A DNA stretch of 64,000 nucleotides from JASHVB01 sp035523995 (GTDB lineage: Bacteria; Pseudomonadota; Alphaproteobacteria; Acetobacterales; Acetobacteraceae): NCBI GenBank assembly GCA_035523995.1, contig DATKPQ010000197.1, positions 18,250-82,249 on the forward strand, in the 5' to 3' direction. Position numbers and translations under genes: made by a program. The notes beneath the pieces are model-generated. The model saw only the letters and a list, made by a program, of their open reading frames with translations. It was not told where the DNA came from and searched no databases. Below, piece by piece: positions 35,186-45,477 of the stretch (its first letter is position 1; each line of letters opens with the position of its first letter).

Positions 35186-35887
35186 TCAATACCGGGACGT
35201 CGGCCGTTTCGTGATATGCCGGGCAATGAGCTGATCGGCGACATCGTTGAGATCGTCGCCGACGATGTGTGGCTGAGGGCCGACCCCCAGCACGTCGTTC
35301 CCAACCCGTCTGATGAGAGCGGCTTCCCACCCGGCAGCAACTGCGCCCAATGTATCCCAGGTGTGGCAAGCGATCAGACAAAGCTGCGATGGCCTGGCCT
35401 GCACCTCGGTTTCGAGATAGCGATAGGCCTCAGGCGCGGGCTTATGGCGTTTCGCGCCATCGGCGCTGAAACGGCGCTCGAACAGATCGACGATGCCGCC
35501 ATGCTCCAGCTGGCGGGTCTGGACCTCGAGCAAATTGTCGGTGAGCGTGAAGAGGCGGAACCCGGCGCTGCGCAGCTTGCGCAGAGCCGCCGGCACCTCC
35601 GGATGCGGCGGCATCGTCGAGAATTTTTCGGTGAGCTCTTTCTTGTCGCTGTCCTTGATTGTAATGCCGCGCGTATCCGCCAACATCTTCATCACCGCGG
35701 CGCCGATATCGGTGAACGGCACATAGTGTCCGGCCACTGTCAGGGCTGCGGAATACATGATGAAATTCGCGAACCACAACCGCATCGCGGATCTGTCGTC
35801 GAAAATCCGTTCGAACGTCGGCGCCATTGTTTCGAGGTCGAGCAGAGTCTCGTTCACATCGAAGACGATGAGAGGCAGGTCTGGCAT
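35186..35887 (-). CDS. type II haloacid dehalogenase
   Basis: These HAD-superfamily enzymes hydrolyse 2-haloacids, usually with inversion at C2. The 233-residue protein has the nucleophile motif I-V-F-D-V-N-E-T-L-L-D (Asp at residue 10), motif II L-F-T-L-T-D-N (a serine/threonine plus N), K in R-H-K-P-A-P-E-A-Y and motif IV in L-I-A-C-H-T-W-D-T-L. It is the first gene of the - strand operon that continues with two alpha/beta hydrolases, and it is divergent from the XRE-cupin regulator, which probably controls it. Many annotated members have unproven dehalogenase activity. Confidence 0.88.
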   Translation of the reverse strand: MPDLPLIVFDVNETLLDLETMAPTFERIFDDRSAMRLWFANFIMYSAALTVAGHYVPFTDIGAAVMKMLADTRGITIKDSDKKELTEKFSTMPPHPEVPAALRKLRSAGFRLFTLTDNLLEVQTRQLEHGGIVDLFERRFSADGAKRHKPAPEAYRYLETEVQARPSQLCLIACHTWDTLGAVAAGWEAALIRRVGNDVLGVGPQPHIVGDDLNDVADQLIARHITKRPTSRY

Positions 35888-36002
35888 GGGGCAGATCTCC
35901 GGCTCGATGCATGGGGCCGCGGTAGCCGGTCAGGCGAGCAGACGATCGAGGGAGAGGGCAGTTCGGTCCCCTTCCTTCTTTGCGATCCCCTCAGCAACGA
36001 TA

Positions 36003-36026
36003 TGTCCATAGGACAATACCTTGTCC
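36003..36026. promoter_or_regulatory. candidate operator in front of the XRE-cupin regulator
   Basis: TGTCC-ATA-GGACA (36003-36015) is a perfect 5-bp inverted repeat with a 3-base spacer. A further TGTCC half-site (36022-36026) follows 6 bases on. It lies in the 282-base divergent spacer between the dehalogenase operon and the regulator gene, where an autoregulatory operator is expected. The factor that binds is a guess from position. Confidence 0.5.
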
Positions 36027-36169
36027 ACCAGCAAGAGGGAATCGGGCTGAAAAACCTCTACCGGTTCGTTCCTCTCCTCATTGTGAGGGCCCAATGTGCA
36101 AAGGCGGCCCGAATGGGCTACTCAGGGGTAGGTTTGCGAGCGATTCGTTGTTCGAGGAGAACTCAAGCG

Positions 36170-36835
36170 TTGCCGTTGCAAGAGAAGATCGATCCAACGA
36201 TCGGGCCGCGTTTGCGGCACATCCGTTTGGAGAAAGGCCTTACCGTCGAGGCCCTTGCCGCCGCCACAGGTCTGGACAAGGGTTTTGTTTCGCGCCTCGA
36301 GCGGGGAACCAAACGTCCTTCCGTCGAAACCGTCCTGCGCCTGTCCGCCGCGCTCGGCGTATCCGTCGGCCAACTGTTCGGCGAGCAAACCACCGACGAT
36401 ACCGTGCGGGTAAGTCGTGCCGTCGACCGACGACGCTCCGTGGAGGACCCTGATCGCGCCTATAGTTTCGAGTTGCTCACGCCAAAAGGCAGCCTGATGG
36501 AGGCCTTCCTTTTCCATGTTGGCACCGATCCCACCGGTAACGGGCAGCGGCATGACGGGGAGGAAATGTTCCTCGTCCTCTGTGGTACGGTGGAGATGCG
36601 GACACCTGATAGAACCTACGTCCTGGAAAAAGGCGATTGCGCCTATTTTCCGGGACACCTGGCGCATCAAATGCGCAGGCTCGGCACCGAACCGGCCACC
36701 GCTGTCATCGCCGTTACACGCGACCGGCCCGTTACGCGAAGAGCCGCAGATGGACGGCCCGCCGCGCCCGACACCCCTCCTCAGGCAGCGCCGTGGCATC
36801 CATTACGCTCGCCTGCCGACGAACCCAGCGCGTGA
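36170..36835 (+). CDS. XRE-family transcriptional regulator with C-terminal cupin domain
   Basis: The 221-residue protein has an N-terminal helix-turn-helix (G-P-R-L-R-H-I-R-L-E-K-G-L-T-V-E-A-L-A, then G-L-D-K-G-F-V-S-R-L-E-R-G) and a C-terminal cupin (R-H-D-G-E-E-M-F-L-V-L-C-G-T-V-E and Y-F-P-G-H-L-A-H-Q), the architecture of small-molecule-sensing repressors. The TTG start at 36170 has a strong GAGGAGA nine bases upstream; an in-frame ATG at 36113 has a weak site. The last 25 or so residues are basic and proline-rich. It is divergent from the hydrolase/dehalogenase operon and likely regulates it. The inducer is unknown. Confidence 0.88.
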   Translation: MPLQEKIDPTIGPRLRHIRLEKGLTVEALAAATGLDKGFVSRLERGTKRPSVETVLRLSAALGVSVGQLFGEQTTDDTVRVSRAVDRRRSVEDPDRAYSFELLTPKGSLMEAFLFHVGTDPTGNGQRHDGEEMFLVLCGTVEMRTPDRTYVLEKGDCAYFPGHLAHQMRRLGTEPATAVIAVTRDRPVTRRAADGRPAAPDTPPQAAPWHPLRSPADEPSA

Positions 36836-36865
36836 CAACGGGGAAAAACCCGGCGACAACACCGC

Positions 36866-37528
36866 ATGGCAAAATTCCGCGGCGCGATCGTCCCCGTCAC
36901 ACTTTTCCAGCAGAACTGCGCCATCCTGTGGGATGATGCCTCCAGGCGCGGCTTGGTCGTCGATCCCGGTGGCGAGCCCGACCGCATCCTCGAAGCCATC
37001 GACCAGGCCGGCGTCACCGTGGAGCGCATCTTGCTCACCCACGGCCATCTCGACCATGCCGGCGGTGCCGCGGAACTGGCCGACACATTGCGCAAGCGAG
37101 CCGGCGACCCCGCCGCGATCCCCATCGAAGGCCCCGACGAGCGCGACGCCTTCCTCCTCTCCGGCATTGAACAACAGGCGCGCGCCTATGGCTTTGCCGC
37201 CCGCAACGTGGCCCCCAACCGCTGGCTGCATGAGGGCGACGCGGTCACCCTGGGCGAGAGCCGCTTCGACGTGCTGCACTGCCCCGGCCATACGCCCGGC
37301 CATATCGTGTTCATCAATCGCGACGCCCGCTTTGCCCTGCTGGGCGACGTCCTGTTCCAGGGATCGGTCGGACGCACCGATTTCCCTTACGGCGACCACG
37401 CGGCGCTGATCGACTCCATCGTCTCCAAGCTGCTGCCGCTAGGCGACGACATGCAGTTCCTCTGCGGCCACGGCCCCGGCTCCACGCTCGGCGCCGAGCG
37501 CCGCAGCAACCCCTTCCTCCCGCGCTAA
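36866..37528 (+). CDS. metallo-beta-lactamase-fold hydrolase, glyoxalase II-like
   Basis: The 220-residue protein has the binuclear metal motif T-H-G-H-L-D-H-A-G-G, a downstream H-C-P-G-H-T-P-G-H, a G-D-V-L-F-Q-G-S-V-G-R-T-D-F-P segment and a C-G-H-G-P-G-S-T-L-G-A-E-R ending, as in YcbL-type glyoxalase II-like enzymes. Family members hydrolyse thioesters such as S-lactoylglutathione, but the shorter YcbL branch is not certain to be a true glyoxalase II. It has a soluble, cytoplasmic sequence with no signal peptide. It begins 30 bases after the XRE regulator gene, though its function does not tie it to that gene. Confidence 0.9.
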   Translation: MAKFRGAIVPVTLFQQNCAILWDDASRRGLVVDPGGEPDRILEAIDQAGVTVERILLTHGHLDHAGGAAELADTLRKRAGDPAAIPIEGPDERDAFLLSGIEQQARAYGFAARNVAPNRWLHEGDAVTLGESRFDVLHCPGHTPGHIVFINRDARFALLGDVLFQGSVGRTDFPYGDHAALIDSIVSKLLPLGDDMQFLCGHGPGSTLGAERRSNPFLPR

Positions 37529-37723
37529 CCGTCTGATGTCGTGCCTTTTCTTCGACAGCCGCAAGCCCATTGCCATGGCCGTGAAACCGCGCCGTCACAC
37601 TTCCTTGCTGTCGCCGCCTAGCGCCGGGGCAGGCAGGACGGTATCGTCCGGCCGATGAGCCAACCGATTCTGGCTGTTGCCGCACAAGGCTGGCAGTAGC
37701 GCTTCAGCGGGGGGAGTAGCCGT

Positions 37724-40153
37724 TTGATCCGCATAAGCCTTGCGCGGCCGTTTGCCGCCTGTCTGCTGTCGAGTGTCTGCGCGGCCTCGGTCGCGGCCCA
37801 ACCCGCGCCACCCACGCCATCCACCCCCACCTTACGCCCGACTGCCGCCGCCACCCGGCCTCGCCCGCCTGCCACCGCGCGTCCGACGGTGCCCGCGCCC
37901 GGCGGCACGATTCAGTCCATCCAGGTCGAAGGCAATCGCCGCATCGAGGCGGGCACCGTCCTTTCCTACATGCTGGTCCGGCCGGGCGACCCGTTCAACC
38001 AGGATTTGCTCGACCGCAGCCTGAAGACTCTTTACGCTACCGGACTTTTCTCGGACGTGCGCCTCAGCCGCCAGGCCGACATCCTGATCGTGCACGTGGT
38101 GGAGAACCCGTTGGTCAGCCGCGTCGCCTTCGAAGGCAACCACGAGGTCAACGACTCAACCCTCAGCCCGGACCTGCAACTCCGCCCCGGCGCGGTCTTC
38201 ACCGCAGATGCGGCGGAAGCCGACCGGCGCCACATCATCGGGGTCTACGCCCTGAAGGGCTACTACGACGCCGCCGTCACGCCGCAGATCATCCGCCTGC
38301 CGGACAACCGCGTGATTGTCGTGTTCCAGATCAGCGAAGGCCCGTCCACCGATATCAGCAAGATCACCTTCGTCGGCAATCACGCCTTCAGCCAGGATCG
38401 GTTGTCGGAGGTCATCGACAGCCGCGAGGAACGCTGGTGGCGCTTCCTGTCCACCTCCGACTCGTACAATCCCGAGCGGCTGGACTACGATAAGGAATTG
38501 CTCCGCCGCTTCTACCTGAAGAACGGCTATGCCGATTTCCAGGTGCTCAACGCCTCAGCGGAGTTGTCGCCGGACCGCAAGGCATTCTTTCTCACCTTCA
38601 CCGTGCATGAAGGCTCCCGCTATAAGGTCGCCAAGATCTCCGTCAATTCGCACCTCCGCAACCTGACCGGCGCGTCGCTGCGCCAGGATGTAAAATTGGA
38701 GGTCGGCGATTGGTACGATGGCGATGCCGTCCTCCGCACCGTTGACGCGATGGAAGACGACGTGCGTTCGCGAGGCTACGCGTTCGTCAACGTCACGCCG
38801 CGGGTTGAGCCGGATAGCAAGAATCACACGGTCAATCTGATCTTTGATGTTGGCGAAGGTCCGCGCGTCTACATCGAACGCATCAACATCGTCGGCAACA
38901 CCCGCACCGAGGACAAGGTGATCCGCCGTGAGTTCACCTTGGCCGAAGGCGATCCGTTCAGCGCGGAGCAAATGCGGAAGACGAAGCAGCGGCTGCAGGA
39001 CCTGGGGTATTTCAGCTCCGTCGACGTCACGCCCACCCAGGGTTCGGCTCCCGACAAGGCCATCATCACCACCAAGGTGCAGGAGAAGGCGACCGGATCG
39101 CTGACCTTCGGCGGCGGTTACTCCACCGACGTAGGGGCACTGCTGGATGTCGGCCTGGGCGAGACGAACCTGGTGGGTTCCGGCATCGCCGCCAACATCA
39201 ATGGCATCCTCGCGACGAAGCAAAGCTCGGTCGATCTATCGGTGACCGACCCGTATTTCCTCGACCGCAACCTGGTCGCGGGTGCCGATGTCTTCGTGAT
39301 CCAGACGAACTACCTCGGCACCGAGCCATATAACGAACGACGCGAGGGCTTCGCGCTCCGTATGGGCTATGACTTCAACGACCATCTGCGGCAGACATGG
39401 TCATACTCCCTGGTGCAACGCGATGTGTTCGACGTGGCCTCCACCGCGAGCGTGTTCATCGAAAACCAGGCCGGCACGACGCTGCTGTCGCAGGTAAGCC
39501 AGGTACTGACTCTGGATTATCGCAACAGCAAGGTTGATCCGCATTCGGGGTTCATTACCCAATTCGGCACCGACTTCGCAGGATTGGGCGGAGATGTGGA
39601 CTATGTCCGCACCAGCCTGAACGGCGCTTACTACATTCCGCTGGACCGGTTCACGGGCAACAGCGACTGGGCTATCAAGCTCGCTGCCGGCACCGGCTAT
39701 CTGTACAATGAGGGAAAGCAAGAGCAAATCATCGACCGCTTCTTCCTGGGCGGTGACAACCTGCGCGGCTTTGAAACCGGCGGCGCCGGCCCGCACGACG
39801 CGATTTCCGGCGATCCGCTGGGCGGCCGCTTCATCTATACCGGTACGGTCGAACTGCACTACCCATTGCCGGTCTCGCCCGATCTCGGCCTGTCCGGCCG
39901 TGCCTTCGTGGATGTTGGTGGCCTGATGGATGCGAACTTCCTGAATAGCTGTACCGAGCCCTCGGGCAGCACCCATGCCGGCGAACCCTGCCAGATCGAA
40001 GGCGACGACGCGACACCACGCCTTGGCGCCGGCGTCGGCATCTCCTGGCACAGTTCGTTTGGGTTGATAAATATCGACCTGACGCCATTCGTGATAAAGC
40101 AGCCGGGTGATCAGACACAGATCTTCCGATTCGGCTTCGGCACGCAGTTCTAG
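37724..40153 (+). CDS. bamA: outer-membrane protein assembly factor BamA
   Basis: BamA inserts beta-barrel proteins into the outer membrane. The TTG at 37724 follows GGGGGAG seven bases upstream. The 809-residue precursor has a signal peptide ending V-A-A-Q-P, a proline/threonine-rich linker (about 25-65) and then five POTRA repeats (about 65-400, each with an I-x-x-x-G-N-x-x motif such as V-E-G-N-R-R-I-E and V-G-N-T-R-T-E-D). The C-terminal barrel includes N-L-R-G-F-E-T-G-G (the L6 loop motif, usually V-R-G-F) and ends with phenylalanine, as needed for barrel recognition. It precedes skp, its usual partner gene. Confidence 0.97.
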   Translation: MIRISLARPFAACLLSSVCAASVAAQPAPPTPSTPTLRPTAAATRPRPPATARPTVPAPGGTIQSIQVEGNRRIEAGTVLSYMLVRPGDPFNQDLLDRSLKTLYATGLFSDVRLSRQADILIVHVVENPLVSRVAFEGNHEVNDSTLSPDLQLRPGAVFTADAAEADRRHIIGVYALKGYYDAAVTPQIIRLPDNRVIVVFQISEGPSTDISKITFVGNHAFSQDRLSEVIDSREERWWRFLSTSDSYNPERLDYDKELLRRFYLKNGYADFQVLNASAELSPDRKAFFLTFTVHEGSRYKVAKISVNSHLRNLTGASLRQDVKLEVGDWYDGDAVLRTVDAMEDDVRSRGYAFVNVTPRVEPDSKNHTVNLIFDVGEGPRVYIERINIVGNTRTEDKVIRREFTLAEGDPFSAEQMRKTKQRLQDLGYFSSVDVTPTQGSAPDKAIITTKVQEKATGSLTFGGGYSTDVGALLDVGLGETNLVGSGIAANINGILATKQSSVDLSVTDPYFLDRNLVAGADVFVIQTNYLGTEPYNERREGFALRMGYDFNDHLRQTWSYSLVQRDVFDVASTASVFIENQAGTTLLSQVSQVLTLDYRNSKVDPHSGFITQFGTDFAGLGGDVDYVRTSLNGAYYIPLDRFTGNSDWAIKLAAGTGYLYNEGKQEQIIDRFFLGGDNLRGFETGGAGPHDAISGDPLGGRFIYTGTVELHYPLPVSPDLGLSGRAFVDVGGLMDANFLNSCTEPSGSTHAGEPCQIEGDDATPRLGAGVGISWHSSFGLINIDLTPFVIKQPGDQTQIFRFGFGTQF

Positions 40154-40188
40154 TAAGAGCGCCCCCTGGTTTCCCCAATGAGGTCCCA

Positions 40189-41040
40189 GTGAAAAACTTT
40201 TGGCTACCCCTGGCCGGCGCTACGCTGGCGCTGACCCTTCTCGCGCAGCCGTCAGTCGTCATGGCGCAGGGCCAGCAGAATCCTGGCTGGTTCGTGCCGA
40301 ATCAGCCGCACCCGGCAGCGCACCCGGTTGCTCGCCCCGTCGGGACGCCGGCTCCTACCGAGACCGCACCGGCAGAAGAGGGGCCGATGCAGGGGCCCCA
40401 GATCCAGGTGAAGTTGCCGCCGGCGCCGGTGATTCCATCCATCCCTAAAGGACCGCCCACGCCTGCGGCGATCATTGGGGTTGTGTCGATCCCGGATGCC
40501 CTGCGGGTGTCCACCGCGTACCAGGAGGCCGACAAGGTCTTCAACGATCGCCACAAGAAGCTCGATGAGGACGCTCAGAAAGAGCAGGTGGAACTGCGCG
40601 ACCTGGGGCAGCAACTTGCCACCGAGAGGGCCAAGCTGTCGCCGGAGCAAATCCGCCAGAAGGAACGTCAATTGCAGGATCGCATTGCCCAGTCGCGCAA
40701 GGTGTTCGGCGACCGTCAGCGGGTCATCCAGGAAGCCGGACAGTACGTGATGATGCAGATCAACCGCACGCTGGAGCAGGTGGTACAGCAGGTTGCCGTG
40801 TCCCGCGGCATCAACGTCGTGCTGAACCGGGCACAAGTTCTGGGCACGACCGAGGATTTCGACCTGACCCCGCAAGTGGTGGAGGTGCTGAACAAGGTGC
40901 TTCCCCAGGTCGTGATCCCGCCTGATGGTGTCTCGCCGCTGAACATGACGGTGCCGAAAGAGGAACCACATGCGGCTGTAGCCGATGAAGCCCCGAAAGC
41001 GGCGACGCCGGCCAAGGCGAAGACGCCGGTCAAGCGCTGA
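40189..41040 (+). CDS. skp: OmpH/Skp family periplasmic chaperone
   Basis: Skp traps unfolded outer-membrane proteins on the way to BamA. The GTG at 40189 is preceded by GAGGT at good spacing. The 283-residue protein has a signal peptide ending V-V-M-A-Q, a proline-rich linker (about 27-95), then a V-S-I-P-D-A-L-R start to the OmpH domain and a basic coiled coil (about 110-185) of the jellyfish-tentacle type. The C-terminal tail is alanine, lysine and proline rich. It is longer than Escherichia coli Skp (about 160), mainly because of the linker and tail. It follows bamA by 35 bases. Confidence 0.9.
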   Translation: MKNFWLPLAGATLALTLLAQPSVVMAQGQQNPGWFVPNQPHPAAHPVARPVGTPAPTETAPAEEGPMQGPQIQVKLPPAPVIPSIPKGPPTPAAIIGVVSIPDALRVSTAYQEADKVFNDRHKKLDEDAQKEQVELRDLGQQLATERAKLSPEQIRQKERQLQDRIAQSRKVFGDRQRVIQEAGQYVMMQINRTLEQVVQQVAVSRGINVVLNRAQVLGTTEDFDLTPQVVEVLNKVLPQVVIPPDGVSPLNMTVPKEEPHAAVADEAPKAATPAKAKTPVKR

Positions 41041-41055
41041 GGCGGGGCGGCCGAC

Positions 41056-41526
41056 GTGTCGGCTGGCGGCGGATCAGTGGACCGTGTGCGCGCGGCACTG
41101 CTTGCCGCCGGTCATCCTGACACCATCGTAGCGTTCCCGGACGGCACTCGCACCGCCGCCGATGCCGCCGCCGCGGTGGGCTGCACGGTTGCGCAGATCG
41201 CGAAATCGATCGTGTTCCGTGCCGGCGAGCGTGCGGCGGTCATCGTGGCCTCAGGTGCCAATCGGGTGGATCCCGTGCGGGCGGCAACGGCACTCGGACC
41301 GAAACTTGTCAGAGCCGATGCCGATTGGGTGCGCCTGACGACCGGCTTCGCGATTGGCGGCGTGGCGCCGGTGGGCCATCTGGTCTCGCCCTTGATGCTG
41401 TTGGATGCGGACCTGTTGGCACTCGATCCGATCTGGGCCGCCGCCGGATCGCCGCGCCACGTGTTCCGCACCACCGCCGCGGATTTGCTGCGAATGACAG
41501 GCGCGAAGGTGGCGGCAATAAAATAG
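41056..41526 (+). CDS. YbaK/EbsC-family aminoacyl-tRNA deacylase
   Basis: YbaK-type proteins hydrolyse mischarged tRNA, typically Cys-tRNA(Pro). The 156-residue product has the family's T-R-T-A-A-D-A-A-A-A-V-G-C-T-V-A-Q-I-A-K opening, then S-I-V-F-R and a central V-I-V-A-S-G-A-N-R-V-D segment with G-F-A-I-G-G-V-A-P-V-G-H in the predicted active-site region. The start is a GTG at 41056, 15 bases after the skp stop. It ends at a hairpin terminator shared with the convergent ftsH. Exact editing specificity cannot be read from the sequence. Confidence 0.86.
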   Translation: MSAGGGSVDRVRAALLAAGHPDTIVAFPDGTRTAADAAAAVGCTVAQIAKSIVFRAGERAAVIVASGANRVDPVRAATALGPKLVRADADWVRLTTGFAIGGVAPVGHLVSPLMLLDADLLALDPIWAAAGSPRHVFRTTAADLLRMTGAKVAAIK

Positions 41527-41534
41527 GAACACAG

Positions 41535-41565
41535 AAACCTCTCCCGCTTGCGGGAGAGGTTTTTT
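41535..41565 (+). terminator. hairpin terminator between the ybaK-like gene and ftsH
   Basis: ACCTCTCCCGC and GCGGGAGAGGT pair around a short loop and are followed by TTTTTT on the + strand (41560-41565), a classic intrinsic terminator for the + strand genes. Read from the other strand the stem is followed by TTTC, so it could also stop ftsH transcription. The stem is the same CCTCTCCC...GGGAGAGG core seen in the family B repeats at 49700 and 54724. Confidence 0.85.
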
Positions 41566-41566
41566 G

Positions 41567-43492
<1,926 letters not shown>

Positions 43493-43616
43493 TGCTTCTT
43501 GCCTACGTCGTCGGACCCGAATTCGCTGCCGCCGGGGGCCCAGGTGGCCGGTGCATCACTGGCGCGAAACCAATGCGACACATAGTGCGTCTGCCCCCCT
43601 TCCGCATCCCCACCGG

Positions 43617-44900
43617 TCAGCGCACGATACTGTACCCCGCTTCCCCAGAGGCAGCGAAAGGTGCGCCGGCGGCCGGCTGCCGCGGGCTGAAGGTCAGCGG
43701 TACCGCGGCACAGGTATCCGAATCAGGATAGACCAAATGCGGCACCGCGGCCAGACAATTGCCGATCCGGACCGCGGGAAGCGTCTGAAGCACTGCGGCG
43801 GGCAAGAATGAACGATCGCGCAGCCGGGCGGCGTCCGCCCCGACCGCGCCGATCGTCATGCCGGCCGGTGGTGTGGCGTGGACAGCAAGCCGGAAGCGTC
43901 CGTCCCAGGTGGCACCCGGCACGGCCGCCACTGCCGGCGCCATCGCGGCGGCCTCCCGCACCAACAGCAGACCGTCGCCCAGCCGGCTCGCCGCTATCAG
44001 CCGCACTCCGGCGAGTGTCGCAGCGCGGGGCGTGGCCGCGATCATGGCAACCGCTTGTCTGGCCGGCGGATAGACCGCCCCACCGACCAGCCGGATCAGG
44101 ACGGCCAATGCGTCCGGGTCGATCGGCCCCCGCGACAGAATGGCGAAACCCTCGGGGCGGATCATGGCTCGCCCTGCCAGCAGCATGGCAATCTCCGATT
44201 CCCGTGCGGCACGCGCGAGACCATCCGCACGCGCCGCCTGACACAAAGCGGCGGTGTCCGGGCCAGTGCCATCCGGATCATTCAGGGCCGCACGCAGCCG
44301 GGATCGTAGGGCGCGCTGGTCACGGTTGGAGGGATCCTCCACCCAGCCGATGCCGGCAACCCGCAATGTCGCCCGCAGCCGGACTGGCGGGATGGCAAGC
44401 AAAGGCCGGAGCAAACGCAGGCCCGTTTGCTCGCGAATCCCCGGCATGGCGGCGAGGCCGGCTGAACCGCTCTGGCTTTGCCGGCGCATCAGCACCGTTT
44501 CCGCCTGGTCGGCGGCGTGATGGCCGAGAAGCAGGTGTAGGATGCCCGCCTCTGTACAGGCGGTGGTGAGGGCGGCGTAGCGGGCGGAGCGGGCGCGCTC
44601 GGCCAGCGCCGGGCCGCGATCGAGGCCCACGAGACGAAGCAGGCGCGCAGAAATGCCGGCCGTCGCGAGGCGATCGACACTCAGCGCCGCCTCGGCTGCG
44701 GACTCGGGCCGCAATCCGTGGTCCACGACCAGCGCCAATAGTGTCCCGCCGCGATCACGCACCCAACGGTCCGCAAGGATACCCAAAGCGAGGCTATCGG
44801 CACCGCCGGAGACTGCCGCAGCCAGGCGCGGCGCAAGCTCGAACGGACCCCAAACGGCCATAAGGGCTGCAAATTCGTCCGAGCCGAGGGGAGTTATCAT
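43617..44900 (-). CDS. tilS: tRNA(Ile)-lysidine synthetase TilS
   Basis: TilS converts cytidine 34 of the tRNA(Ile) CAU anticodon to lysidine, so that it reads AUA and not AUG. The 427-residue protein starting at ATG 44900 has the N-type ATP pyrophosphatase P-loop S-G-G-A-D-S at 31-36 and a downstream L-L-L-G-H-H-A-A-D-Q-A-E-T with the conserved histidines. The N-terminal domain (about 220 residues) is followed by a TilS C-terminal region. The frame is open further upstream to 45803, but that part is not TilS-like and overlaps other genes. No strong ribosome-binding site is seen. Confidence 0.95.
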   Translation of the reverse strand: MITPLGSDEFAALMAVWGPFELAPRLAAAVSGGADSLALGILADRWVRDRGGTLLALVVDHGLRPESAAEAALSVDRLATAGISARLLRLVGLDRGPALAERARSARYAALTTACTEAGILHLLLGHHAADQAETVLMRRQSQSGSAGLAAMPGIREQTGLRLLRPLLAIPPVRLRATLRVAGIGWVEDPSNRDQRALRSRLRAALNDPDGTGPDTAALCQAARADGLARAARESEIAMLLAGRAMIRPEGFAILSRGPIDPDALAVLIRLVGGAVYPPARQAVAMIAATPRAATLAGVRLIAASRLGDGLLLVREAAAMAPAVAAVPGATWDGRFRLAVHATPPAGMTIGAVGADAARLRDRSFLPAAVLQTLPAVRIGNCLAAVPHLVYPDSDTCAAVPLTFSPRQPAAGAPFAASGEAGYSIVR

Positions 44901-45094
44901 GGTCGAGACAGCAGAGCGCGACACGAACCTTGCTTCGGCGGATTGGCTGGATCCGGATATTGTCGACCGGGCTCGCCCCGGCAAGCTGCCGCCCGCAAAG
45001 GTTCCGAGTGGATTTTGATTTGGATCAACGCCCCTCCCCGCCCCTGCACGTAACATCCATGCCACGCAGGACGCGGAGGTATATGGAGGGGACG

Positions 45095-45418
45095 ATGGCA
45101 ATACCGACGATGGCGCATGACCGGCGCATACGTATTCGTGGCATCCGGCTGTGGCGTGAAGATGGCTGTCCGCCGGGACGGATGGACGAGTTCCTGGAGC
45201 GCGCCCGCGAACTGCAGGCGTTCGAAGATCATCCGAACGCCGCCCTGCTGCCGAATCCCATGACGCTGCATCACGGCGAGGTCGAGCCAGAGCAACCCGT
45301 CGAAGAAGCGGCGCTGATGGAGAACCTGGGCGAGTTCCCCGGCCGCAGCGACCAGGGGGACCGCAGCCCAGTGCCGATGACCCGCCGTAGGGCGCTTGAT
45401 AAGCTACGGGATATGTGA
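45095..45418 (+). CDS. DUF2934-like small protein
   Basis: The 107-residue product starting at ATG 45095 (GGAGGGG five bases upstream) contains I-R-I-R-G-I-R-L-W-R-E-D-G-C-P-P-G-R-M, closely resembling the DUF2934 pattern I-R-x-R-A-Y-x-L-W-E-x-E-G-R-P-x-G-R. The tail is acidic and otherwise not distinctive. Function unknown. It is divergent from tilS, with a 193-base spacer. A DUF2934 call from a single short motif is moderately secure. Confidence 0.65.
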   Translation: MAIPTMAHDRRIRIRGIRLWREDGCPPGRMDEFLERARELQAFEDHPNAALLPNPMTLHHGEVEPEQPVEEAALMENLGEFPGRSDQGDRSPVPMTRRRALDKLRDM

Positions 45419-45477
45419 CGCCGGCGCGCTGGTAAGAACTGCAGAACGAAGCGGCATCGTATTGAGAGCCCCTGCGT

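Noticed and set aside
34301..36112. 604-residue extension of the XRE-cupin protein
   Set aside because: It lies antisense to three hydrolase genes; the helix-turn-helix begins only after 36170.
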